Source: Bacteroidetes bacterium UBA2234
GTDB lineage: Bacteria; Bacteroidota; Bacteroidia; NS11-12g; UBA955
NCBI GenBank assembly: GCA_002347985.1
Contig: DDYM01000038.1
Location: 43,416 to 51,164, forward strand
Reading direction: 5' to 3'
DNA: 7,749 nt
Shown: positions 1 to 6,343 of the stretch, in pieces
How the letters are laid out: every line of letters starts with the position of its first letter
Position numbering within the stretch: position 1 is the stretch's first letter
Notes under the pieces: generated by a model
The model's database searches: none
Told to the model about the DNA's origin: nothing
The model's input: only the letters and a program-made list of their open reading frames with translations
Program-made: the position numbers and the translations under genes

Positions 1-774
1 CTGAACGGTCGTTATTATTCTCAGTCAACCGCTGGATTGTCGTTTGGACAAAAGGGCTTGGGTGTTATGATGACCATGGATCGCAAACTTTATTGGGGTC
101 GTGAAAAAAGAGAGAAAAATGCTGTTTACTATGGAGTGAGAGACATGGGTGTTTTGTTTTTGCCGACATTATCGGTGGAAAGCAGAGGCTATGTTTGGGA
201 TGAAAACACGGGGGGATTAAAGCCGGCGGGAGAATCTCAAATAAAGCCCATAACGGTGACCCAAGCTGTTGTGAGTTCACGGGAATTACAATTTGGCAAT
301 TGGTTTACTAGTCAGCGAGATACATTTAATGCGCGACTGAAGGTTGTTTCACAGACTCGTTCGGGAACGGTGATATCTCCGTTTACTTTGTATGCGCAGA
401 AGGCGTTGTTTTCATTTTATCCTAAAGAGCAATCTGACTCAAAAAAAGGATTAGGTACGGCTTTCTTGCATGTGATGGATTTGAACTTAACCTATTTGAA
501 TGTCCCTGGTTATGTTTTGTCTACAACCCTCTCTTGGGGTTCTTATTATCGTCCGAGAGGCGAACAGAAATGGACATCGTTTTATTCTGAGTATTATCTA
601 GGCTTGGGTGGATTTGATACTTGGAATTTGGGTTTTAAGGGTTTTTTAAAATGCAATATCATTGGGATGGAGCAAACAAGTTTTATGCTTGATTTACGTG
701 GCATAGAGGCATGGATTTTCCCCAAACGTCAGCATGGCGCCGGCATCTCATTTGGTGTTCGTTGTAAATTGTGA
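1..774 (+). CDS. Unrecognised beta-strand-rich protein, C-terminal part (5' truncated by window)
   Basis: The frame is open from base 1 to a TGA stop at 772-774, giving 257 residues with no start visible. An in-frame TTG at 37 exists, but the reading continues upstream without interruption, so I treat it as internal. I do not recognise the family. The sequence is rich in aromatic residues and in short alternating polar/hydrophobic stretches (for example around residues 160-195 and 205-257), has no long hydrophobic helix, and ends in a strand-like segment (GAGISFGVRCKL). That pattern would suit the strands of an outer-membrane beta-barrel or another exported beta protein, but this is inference only. 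Its stop codon lies 2 bp from the stop of the convergent glycosyltransferase gene, so the two genes share no room for a normal terminator. Confidence 0.7.
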   Translation: MNGRYYSQSTAGLSFGQKGLGVMMTMDRKLYWGREKREKNAVYYGVRDMGVLFLPTLSVESRGYVWDENTGGLKPAGESQIKPITVTQAVVSSRELQFGNWFTSQRDTFNARLKVVSQTRSGTVISPFTLYAQKALFSFYPKEQSDSKKGLGTAFLHVMDLNLTYLNVPGYVLSTTLSWGSYYRPRGEQKWTSFYSEYYLGLGGFDTWNLGFKGFLKCNIIGMEQTSFMLDLRGIEAWIFPKRQHGAGISFGVRCKL

Positions 775-776
775 AC

Positions 777-2432
777 TTATTTGATTGAAAAGATGAACCA
801 CTTCCCACTTTGGGTGAGGGGTTTGTGCGATGGCGTTGGCACGGCAATGTTGGCGTATTCTTTAAACCATCGGGTGGTGTCGTTGGTGACAACAAAACCC
901 AGCGTTCTCAATCCTTTGATCTGGTTTGAATTGGGCTTCTTTTCGTTCGATAAATTGGGAAAGAATTTGGCATCGCTGCTTTGTTGAGAAATTTTACTTT
1001 GATAGATTTCTCTTGCTAGGTTGGATTGGTAGTCGGGTCCAAGTCTAACGCCCTTGGTTTGAAGTGCATATAGGGCTGTATTTGGCGAGGGATCAAAGGC
1101 AACGAATACTTCTTGGTCTTGGGTGTTGTTGGTTTTTAGCCAGCTGCCTAAAATTTCTAGGTCCTTGATATCGGTTACAACATTCTGCGCGTAGTAATCG
1201 TTGGGGGTGAAGCGGTGATGGAGCATTCGATTTGCATGTCCAAAGCTTACGAAAGGGATAATCCAAAGGCCTAGCATACTGGCGATGGCGGGAAGTCCTT
1301 GAAAAAATATTTGTCCGTTGAGATATCGTTGTTGAAGGGAGAATATCGCGAAGAAGATGAAGGGCCAAGCCGATAAAAAGTAGTAATCGTGGTATCTGAA
1401 TTGAAGGTGGAAAAGAAAGTAAAGTCCGGCGAAACCCAGGAATAGCCAGACGCTGAGTTGTTCAAAAACGGATAGACTTGTTCTATTTTTTATCATCGTA
1501 AATCCCCAAACAAAGAGGATTCCGGTGATGCACCAAGGGATGTAAAGCGAATCCACCCAAGTATTTAGACTGTATTGGGTGACAGAGATAAATTCAGAGA
1601 CGGAACGACTTGGATTGATTTGCTGCAGGAAATGGGTGTTGTAGGTAAGATCGGTTAGGTATTTGGCATAGTAAACCCAGCCAATGATGGGCAGAATGGG
1701 AAGGATTAGTGTAAGGGGGTTAAATTTTGGAAAGTTGATGCGGTCTTCGGCTTCATCTAGAATTTGATAGGTGTTGTCGGCGGTTTGGACAACGGATTGA
1801 TTTTTCTTCCGAGATTGAGTGAAAAGTACGAGGCAAACGGCGATGTGAACGATGAGGAAGGAAACTTTTATCAGGCCGGTGAAGGTGATTAAAAGCAGAT
1901 AAATGATCCAATTTTTCTTTGGTTCGATATTGTATTGCCATTGTATCCAGTGGTAAAGTGCGATGATGGCAAGGGAAAGTGCGGCGGGGTCTGATAGAAA
2001 ATTCCAGGTATAAAATACAAATGTGGGTGAGAGGTAGTAGATGCCTAGCAGGGCCAATTTGCTGAGGGTACGGGTAATATGCAGGGATAAAATTCTCCAT
2101 GCGGCCCACATTCCATAGGTGACAGCGCCACCAATGAGCAGTCGATAAATGATTGGTTTGAATCCAAAAATTTGATAAAGTAGGGCTGTGATGTAGGGGA
2201 GGATTGGGAATTCCATGCCCGCGACGCCTTCGGCGGCGCGGTTTTCCATCACACGGGGCTCAAAAAAATTCATCGATTCATGCCAGAAATTCCAGGCCAC
2301 ACATGCACGATCGGCTTGGGCCCCTTGGTGCATTCCAAAAACGGGCATATTGATAAAATCCAACCATCCCAACCCAAGTTGAATGAGGATCCAAAAAATC
2401 CAAAAGGGGCGGTCGGGATGACGTTCTTGCAC
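777..2432 (-). CDS. GT-C fold membrane glycosyltransferase (PMT/ArnT-like, GT39/GT83 type)
   Basis: A 551-residue polytopic membrane protein expected to move a sugar from a polyprenyl-phosphate donor to an acceptor on the outer face of the inner membrane. Segment 1 spans about residues 9-29. The large first extracytoplasmic loop holds QAD (39-41, the acid typical of GT-C catalysis), NFFEPRV (55-61) and EFPILPY (74-80), the arrangement seen in Bacteroidota members of this family. Further hydrophobic segments lie near 92-118, 124-141, 147-165, 176-206, 236-256, 296-316, 325-343, 347-366 and 376-398. A soluble tail follows (about 400-551). The start is GTG at 2432; it is kept because a start at the next Met (29) would remove segment 1. 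The gene begins 3 bp after the stop of the GT2 gene, so translational coupling is likely. Family assignment is fairly sure; the sugar and acceptor are unknown. Confidence 0.85.
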   Translation of the reverse strand: MQERHPDRPFWIFWILIQLGLGWLDFINMPVFGMHQGAQADRACVAWNFWHESMNFFEPRVMENRAAEGVAGMEFPILPYITALLYQIFGFKPIIYRLLIGGAVTYGMWAAWRILSLHITRTLSKLALLGIYYLSPTFVFYTWNFLSDPAALSLAIIALYHWIQWQYNIEPKKNWIIYLLLITFTGLIKVSFLIVHIAVCLVLFTQSRKKNQSVVQTADNTYQILDEAEDRINFPKFNPLTLILPILPIIGWVYYAKYLTDLTYNTHFLQQINPSRSVSEFISVTQYSLNTWVDSLYIPWCITGILFVWGFTMIKNRTSLSVFEQLSVWLFLGFAGLYFLFHLQFRYHDYYFLSAWPFIFFAIFSLQQRYLNGQIFFQGLPAIASMLGLWIIPFVSFGHANRMLHHRFTPNDYYAQNVVTDIKDLEILGSWLKTNNTQDQEVFVAFDPSPNTALYALQTKGVRLGPDYQSNLAREIYQSKISQQSSDAKFFPNLSNEKKPNSNQIKGLRTLGFVVTNDTTRWFKEYANIAVPTPSHKPLTQSGKWFIFSIK

Positions 2433-2435
2433 GAT

Positions 2436-3386
2436 TTAGGATTCGTTAAGTGTTTGAATGTTGCTGTTCTTAACGATGTAGGTAGGTCGGTTTTTGACAT
2501 TTTCGCTCACGCGACCCAAGTATTCACCGAGGATGCCAATGCCGAGTAATTGAACGCCACCCAGAAATAGTACGGATATGTGCAAGGATGTCCAACCCAC
2601 CTCTGTATAACCAAAGAATTTCTGATATAAACTATAGAGGATAAGGATGAAGGCAATTCCAGAAACGGCAAAACCGAGCATGGTAGCCACTTTCAATGGC
2701 CAATTGCTGAAACCGGATATGCCATCGGTTGCGAATCGCATCATTTTACTGTAGGTGAATTTGGTATTTCCCCCCATGCGTTCTTCCCGGTCATATTCTA
2801 CAAAAGTTGAATTAAATCCAATCCAAGCGATTTGACCGCGTAAATATTTGTGTTGCTCTGGCATTTTGAGGAGCACCTTTTGGACTTTTTGATGAATCAA
2901 TCTAAAGTCGCCTGTATCGAGGGGGATTTCAATTTGGGTGATGTTTGCCAAAAAGCGATAAAATAATTTTGCGGTTAACTTTTTAAGGAAAGATTCGCCT
3001 TTTCGTTTTTTTCGTTTGGCATACACTACCTCATAGCCTTCTTTCGCCTTATTTATTAGGTCTGGAATCAGTTCGGGTGGATCTTGTCCATCGCCGTCCA
3101 TAATTACAATTCGCTCGCCTTTTGCATGTTCTAATCCAGCTGAAATGGCAATTTGATGCCCAAAATTCCTCGAAAAATCAATGTATTTCACCGATGAATT
3201 TTCTTCAGACAGTCCAAGAATAATGGGAAGACTACGGTCTTTGGATCCATCGTTTACGTAGATGATTTCGTACTGTAGTTGCAGGGGTGATAGCGCGGAA
3301 ACAACTCTGCTGTTCATGGGAACAAGATTCATTTCCTCATTATAGATGGGAATGATAACAGACAAATCTATTTTCGGCGCAGCCAT
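2436..3386 (-). CDS. Polyprenyl-phosphate glycosyltransferase, GT2 (DPM1/GtrB/ArnC-like)
   Basis: 316 residues, the usual length for GtrB/ArnC-type enzymes that transfer a sugar from a nucleotide donor to undecaprenyl phosphate on the cytoplasmic face. The GT-A domain shows SVIIPIYNEE (9-18), YVNDGSKD (43-50), FSRNFGHQ (71-78) and the metal/nucleotide site DGDGQDPPE (97-105; usually DADLQDPPE, with both aspartates kept). DTGDFRL (157-163) and ERMGGNTKF (202-210) match the family's later motifs. Two transmembrane helices follow at about 231-253 and 270-288, then a short tail with NRPTYIV. The ATG at 3386 gives a standard N-terminus. It is the first gene of a two-gene operon with the GT-C enzyme downstream, which would be a natural user of its product. 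A TAnnTTTG box lies only 4 nt before the ATG. The sugar cannot be deduced. Confidence 0.92.
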   Translation of the reverse strand: MAAPKIDLSVIIPIYNEEMNLVPMNSRVVSALSPLQLQYEIIYVNDGSKDRSLPIILGLSEENSSVKYIDFSRNFGHQIAISAGLEHAKGERIVIMDGDGQDPPELIPDLINKAKEGYEVVYAKRKKRKGESFLKKLTAKLFYRFLANITQIEIPLDTGDFRLIHQKVQKVLLKMPEQHKYLRGQIAWIGFNSTFVEYDREERMGGNTKFTYSKMMRFATDGISGFSNWPLKVATMLGFAVSGIAFILILYSLYQKFFGYTEVGWTSLHISVLFLGGVQLLGIGILGEYLGRVSENVKNRPTYIVKNSNIQTLNES

Positions 3387-3390
3387 TCAA

Positions 3391-3398
3391 CAAAAATA
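3391..3398 (-). promoter_or_regulatory. Candidate -7 box (TATTTTTG) of the glycosyltransferase operon
   Basis: Read on the minus strand this is TATTTTTG, an exact match to the Bacteroidota -7 consensus TAnnTTTG. Only TTGA separates it from the ATG of the GT2 gene, so initiation a few bases downstream would give an mRNA with almost no leader. I see no convincing -33 TTTG at the usual distance, and the motif is short, so chance occurrence in AT-rich DNA is possible. Confidence 0.45.
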
Positions 3399-3413
3399 TG
3401 CAAATTGAATAAG

Positions 3414-3421
3414 TACCTTTG
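3414..3421 (+). promoter_or_regulatory. Candidate -7 box (TACCTTTG) of the thioredoxin gene
   Basis: TACCTTTG matches TAnnTTTG exactly and ends 16 nt before the thioredoxin ATG, which would give a leader of about 10 nt. The leader is A/T-only near the start (ATAAATTATAAAAC) with no Shine-Dalgarno motif, as is usual in this phylum. No clear -33 element is visible; the expected -33 zone overlaps the divergent -7 box. Confidence 0.5.
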
Positions 3422-3437
3422 TGATAAATTATAAAAC

Positions 3438-3848
3438 ATGAGCAAAATGCGTTTTTCCGGTCATTTATTTTTATTTGTTATCGCATTTGCGATATTCGGT
3501 CAGGTCTCTTGTCAAAGCAAAGTAGATGATTCTCACGGCACTGTTGTGACAGAAAAGTCGTTTGACGAGGCCATTGCAGGTGATAAATTGGTGATGGTGG
3601 ATTTTTATACAACTTGGTGCGGACCTTGCAAGAAAATGGCACCCTTTGTTCAGCAGGTGCGCGAGAATCGCTCAAAAGATGTTGTGGTTTTGCAGGTGGA
3701 TGCCGAGGCACAAGCAAGCATCGCGGATCGATATCGACTTGAGGGCTATCCTACTGTTATCTTCTTCAAACGAGGACAAGTGGTTGGCAGAGTGTTAGGT
3801 TATCAAACCTACGAGAATTTGAGCGGTCTGGTAGATCGATTCAAATAA
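3438..3848 (+). CDS. Exported thioredoxin-like protein, probable lipoprotein
   Basis: 136 residues: an export signal followed by one thioredoxin domain. Residues 1-24 have a short basic start (MSKMR), a hydrophobic core (LFLFVIAFAIF) and end in GQVSC, so Cys25 could be lipidated; Gln at -3 is not ideal for a lipobox, so plain signal-peptidase cleavage is an alternative. The domain contains VDFYTTWCGPCKKMAP, with the CGPC redox site at 61-64 preceded by Trp60, and the cis-proline loop GYPT (Pro105). The CGPC dipeptide is that of reducing thioredoxins, so a disulfide-reducing role in the periplasm or at the outer membrane is the likeliest inference. ATG 3438 is chosen; Met4 at 3447 would work nearly as well. 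It is transcribed alone, divergent from the glycosyltransferases and convergent with the synthase gene. Confidence 0.9.
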   Translation: MSKMRFSGHLFLFVIAFAIFGQVSCQSKVDDSHGTVVTEKSFDEAIAGDKLVMVDFYTTWCGPCKKMAPFVQQVRENRSKDVVVLQVDAEAQASIADRYRLEGYPTVIFFKRGQVVGRVLGYQTYENLSGLVDRFK

Positions 3849-3856
3849 GCTGACGT

Positions 3857-3871
3857 TGGGCTAATTGCCCA
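3857..3871. terminator. Small hairpin between convergent genes, possible bidirectional terminator
   Basis: TGGGC-TAATT-GCCCA forms a perfect 5-bp GC-rich stem with a 5-nt loop, starting 9 bases after the thioredoxin stop and lying 50 bases past the stop of the convergent synthase gene. There is no T run right after it on either strand, so it is not a classical intrinsic terminator. Position is the main support. Confidence 0.3.
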
Positions 3872-3920
3872 TGTCTCTGCCCTTTCGAGCGCTTCAAATT
3901 CGAATATGGTTTTTGTTTCC

Positions 3921-4691
3921 TTAGGGATTCAAAAAGAAATGGAAACTGTCTCCGCGTAATCCCATTCTCAAAGTTTCCAGGGGAATGATTTCGTTGGGTG
4001 CGATATTTCCTAAGTTTACATTGGTTCCATAAAGTTGAATGAACCAAACTTGTTGTTCTTTTTTGGGGGCTTCCCAAATCACATCGGCTTGAGGGATTTT
4101 GCGGATAATTTCAGCCACTAAACCAGAACGAACTTCGCCAGAACCTCTAAAGATACCCACAGTACCTGATTCTCTTGCTTCTCCGATCACTTTCCACGCG
4201 CCTGCTTGCAATTCTGTTTCCATTTGCTCAATCCATTCGTAGGGCGGGATGATTTTTTCGGCATCTTTACTACCCACTTCGCTTAGCACAGTGAAATTTT
4301 TTGCAAGGGTATTAATGTAATTGCATTTCACATCGTGGTTCATTTCTAGACTGCCATCGCTTACCTCAACATGGGTAATGCCAAGTTTCTCAATCAACCT
4401 AACATAATCATCAAATTGATTGCGAACGATATAGGCCTCAAACAGAGTTCCTCCCAAATAAACGGGGATATTCGCGCTTTTGTATAGATTGATTTTGTCT
4501 TGAAGTTTGTTGGTGAAAATGCTCGTGCCAAATCCCAATTTGATCAAATCGGTGTAGTGACTTCCATTTTCAAGAAAATTCTCAACCTCTTGGAGGCTTA
4601 ACCCTTTATCCATCACCATTGTTAACCCGTTGTTGCGAGGTTTGGAAGATCTGTCGGGTAACTGACTTAGGTTGAATAATTCTTTGTTCAT
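3921..4691 (-). CDS. Phosphosulfolactate synthase family protein (ComA-like)
   Basis: 256 residues, close to characterised ComA proteins (about 250). Members add sulfite to phosphoenolpyruvate to give (2R)-phosphosulfolactate in a TIM barrel, without a radical or flavin. Family landmarks in order: KPR (17-19), MDKG (27-30), DLIKLGFGTS (48-57), GGTLFE (80-85), HVEVSDGS (107-114), LSEVGSK (136-142) and GEARESGTVGI (170-180). No signal peptide or membrane helix, so cytoplasmic. The ATG at 4691 overlaps the TGA of the upstream TPR gene in an ATGA tetranucleotide, so the two are co-transcribed and probably translationally coupled. Known roles are coenzyme M synthesis in methanogens and spore sulfolactate in Bacillus; neither is expected here. 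A link to sulfonate or sulfonolipid precursors is possible but unproven, and the family also includes plant HSA32 with a non-biosynthetic role. Family sure; substrate not. Confidence 0.88.
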   Translation of the reverse strand: MNKELFNLSQLPDRSSKPRNNGLTMVMDKGLSLQEVENFLENGSHYTDLIKLGFGTSIFTNKLQDKINLYKSANIPVYLGGTLFEAYIVRNQFDDYVRLIEKLGITHVEVSDGSLEMNHDVKCNYINTLAKNFTVLSEVGSKDAEKIIPPYEWIEQMETELQAGAWKVIGEARESGTVGIFRGSGEVRSGLVAEIIRKIPQADVIWEAPKKEQQVWFIQLYGTNVNLGNIAPNEIIPLETLRMGLRGDSFHFFLNP

Positions 4692-6148
4692 ATTCCAGTT
4701 CTAGGAGTTGTAAATTTTGCTATGCAAGCCAAAATGGCTGTGGCCTTCTTTAGCTCTGGTGCAAAGGTAAACAATTGAATGTGTTCATTGGCATTGATTT
4801 CAAGTGCCTTCTCAAGAATAATAAGGGCTGCAGATGCTTGACCGCTTAAGTAACAGAGCGCGGCAAGACGATAAAACAAACCGCTGTGCTTTGGGTTGTT
4901 AAGCAAACCGGTTTCAATGATATCCAAGGCTTTGTCTGTGTTGCCTGTTTCGTAAAGCGACGTGCTGAAATCTAACCAAACCTCGGGGTTGCTTGCATGT
5001 TCTATGGTTAGGGATTCGTATAACGGCTCCCATTTTTCGGGTAAGTTTGCGCCGAAATAAGCGGATGCGAGCACCATGCCATAATCACATTCGAAATGGT
5101 CTAGATCGTAGGCTCTTTCTAAATATGGGATGGCGGCAACATAGTTTTCTTCATAGTGCCAGGTTAATCCCATCGAATACCAACACTCGGCATCTTGGGG
5201 TTGATTTTTCAGGATTTCTTTGTAGATAGAACGACAAGTTTTTATGTCGCCCTGTTCGTAATGACTCCAAGCCAATAGCCCTTCTACCTCAATAAAGGTT
5301 TTTTTGGGGAATCGCTTTTGAAGCTCATTGTATTGAACGATAAATTTATCGTAATGACCAAGTTCGTAGGTGCATTCGAGGAACGTAACCCAGGCATCGG
5401 CAAAATTTTCATTGATAGTAACTGCGAAATCGAGTGCTTTTAAGGCTTGTTCGTGATCGCCTTGTGCCATGTATCCAGAACCCAAAACATACCAAGCTTC
5501 CGCAGAGTAAGGATCTTTGTCGATGATTCTCTGAATCATTGGAATCAAAGCGTCAACCAATCCACCTTCTTCTGCTTTTTCAATGTACTTTTCTAGGATC
5601 ACACTGACTTCAGCTCCGGTATCCAGGGCCTTTTCGAGTACTGGCATCGCCATTTCGAATTGACCGTGGAAAAGGGAAATTTCTAAAAAGTCTTCCAACA
5701 TCGCCTCTTCGTCGCCCACGTTTTGAAGAACCAATGTAAGTTCGTCAACCGCTTTTTTCTTATTGCCTTGGATGCTTAAAATCAAGGCTTGCATGAAGCC
5801 GAGAGCGGGTTCGAAGGGGGTATATTGAAGGGCCTCGCTAATTGCAGCACGGGCTTTGGCATATTTTTGATCTCTCACATACCATTCCACCAAATGCAGG
5901 GTGAAAATCGACATGTAAGGAAACTGAGTAATTGCGGTTTCGAGGATAACTTTGATGTAAGTATCTGCTCGATATTGACCTGTTTGGGCTGGGAATTGAC
6001 TCGCATAATAGCGATATAACTCCAACCATTCTCGGGCCGAAAAATTTGAACGTTGTTTGCTTTCAAAGTCGCGCACCAAGGCATCTACATCGCCTTGAAA
6101 TACATCTTCTTCGTCTTCGTCGTCCCAGTCTGATGAAAAGAAACTCAT
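4688..6148 (-). CDS. TPR-repeat protein with acidic N-terminus
   Basis: 486 residues from ATG 6148. An upstream in-frame ATG at 6211 would add 21 residues (beginning MGNRTPVK), but that stretch crosses the G7 tract and the candidate promoter, and unlike the rest it looks non-coding, so 6148 is preferred. Residues 7-20 are strongly acidic (DWDDEDEEDVFQGD). The rest is helical-repeat sequence, with tetratricopeptide-like units near 81-115, 115-148, 198-231, 232-265, 301-334, 368-401 and 402-435, showing the usual W/L-G-Y-A-A-P spacing (for example WYVLGSGYMAQGD at 199-211). No signal peptide or membrane segment is visible, so it is probably cytoplasmic and a protein-binding scaffold. Partner unknown; the overlap with the ComA-like gene suggests related expression. 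Not assigned to a named family. Confidence 0.85.
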   Translation of the reverse strand: MSFFSSDWDDEDEEDVFQGDVDALVRDFESKQRSNFSAREWLELYRYYASQFPAQTGQYRADTYIKVILETAITQFPYMSIFTLHLVEWYVRDQKYAKARAAISEALQYTPFEPALGFMQALILSIQGNKKKAVDELTLVLQNVGDEEAMLEDFLEISLFHGQFEMAMPVLEKALDTGAEVSVILEKYIEKAEEGGLVDALIPMIQRIIDKDPYSAEAWYVLGSGYMAQGDHEQALKALDFAVTINENFADAWVTFLECTYELGHYDKFIVQYNELQKRFPKKTFIEVEGLLAWSHYEQGDIKTCRSIYKEILKNQPQDAECWYSMGLTWHYEENYVAAIPYLERAYDLDHFECDYGMVLASAYFGANLPEKWEPLYESLTIEHASNPEVWLDFSTSLYETGNTDKALDIIETGLLNNPKHSGLFYRLAALCYLSGQASAALIILEKALEINANEHIQLFTFAPELKKATAILACIAKFTTPRTGI

Positions 6149-6153
6149 TGAGT

Positions 6154-6161
6154 CAAAATTA
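6154..6161 (-). promoter_or_regulatory. Candidate -7 box (TAATTTTG) of the TPR-comA operon
   Basis: Minus-strand TAATTTTG is an exact TAnnTTTG match separated from the TPR gene's ATG by only 5 nt (ACTCA), which predicts a leaderless or nearly leaderless transcript and argues against the upstream ATG at 6211. A run of seven C (minus strand, 6171-6177) lies where the spacer between the -7 and -33 elements would be. No clear -33 TTTG is seen. Confidence 0.45.
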
Positions 6162-6170
6162 CAACGCCAC

Positions 6171-6209
6171 GGGGGGGCAGAGGCTGCTTTGACAGGGGTT
6201 CTATTCCCC
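6171..6209. other. GC-rich patch: G7 tract plus two small hairpins
   Basis: On the plus strand this is seven G (6171-6177), the inverted repeat GCAG-AGG-CTGC (6177-6187), and GGGG-TTCTATT-CCCC (6195-6209). The second hairpin has a 7-nt loop like a tRNA T-arm, but no D-arm, anticodon arm or acceptor stem can be built around it. The patch stands out from the AT-rich spacer and sits upstream of the TPR gene, between it and the divergent exporter gene. Function unknown. Confidence 0.4.
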
Positions 6210-6281
6210 AACTTTTACACATACTTTTTGGTATGGCTTGGGGAGGTCTATTTTTATTGGGATTTATTGATTGGGGTATTG

Positions 6282-6289
6282 TAAACTTG
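6282..6289 (+). promoter_or_regulatory. Weak candidate -7 box (TAAACTTG) of the LysE-family gene
   Basis: TAAACTTG matches TAnnTTTG at all but one fixed position and is followed by CAG, as is the box before iscS. A TTG at 6257-6259 lies 22 bp upstream, slightly far for a -33 element. If used, the leader would be about 50 nt and the longer reading from ATG 6233 would be excluded. Confidence 0.3.
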
Positions 6290-6343
6290 CAGTTAGGAAT
6301 CGTTGGAAGTGGGTTTCTTTTTGATTCAAACAAAAATCTCAGC

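Noticed and set aside
2280..2549. Plus-strand 89-codon open frame across the junction of the two glycosyltransferase genes
   Set aside because: It is antisense to two well-supported genes and has no recognisable domain or promoter.
6149..6211. N-terminal extension of the TPR protein from ATG 6211
   Set aside because: The added 21 residues (MGNRTPVKAAS...) cross the G7 tract and the candidate promoter; the acidic MSFFSSDWDD start at 6148 is a better N-terminus.
6150..6220. Possible tRNA or tRNA fragment (GGGGTTCTATTCCCC resembles a T-arm, and the antisense reading GNRTPV resembles known tRNA-antisense translations)
   Set aside because: No D-arm, no anticodon arm with a proper 7-nt loop, no 7-bp acceptor stem and only about 34 nt where about 41 are needed; the T-loop has T at position 57 instead of a purine.
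6233..6343. N-terminal extension of the LysE-family protein from ATG 6233
   Set aside because: It would add an extra hydrophobic stretch not found in the family, and a possible promoter box lies inside it.
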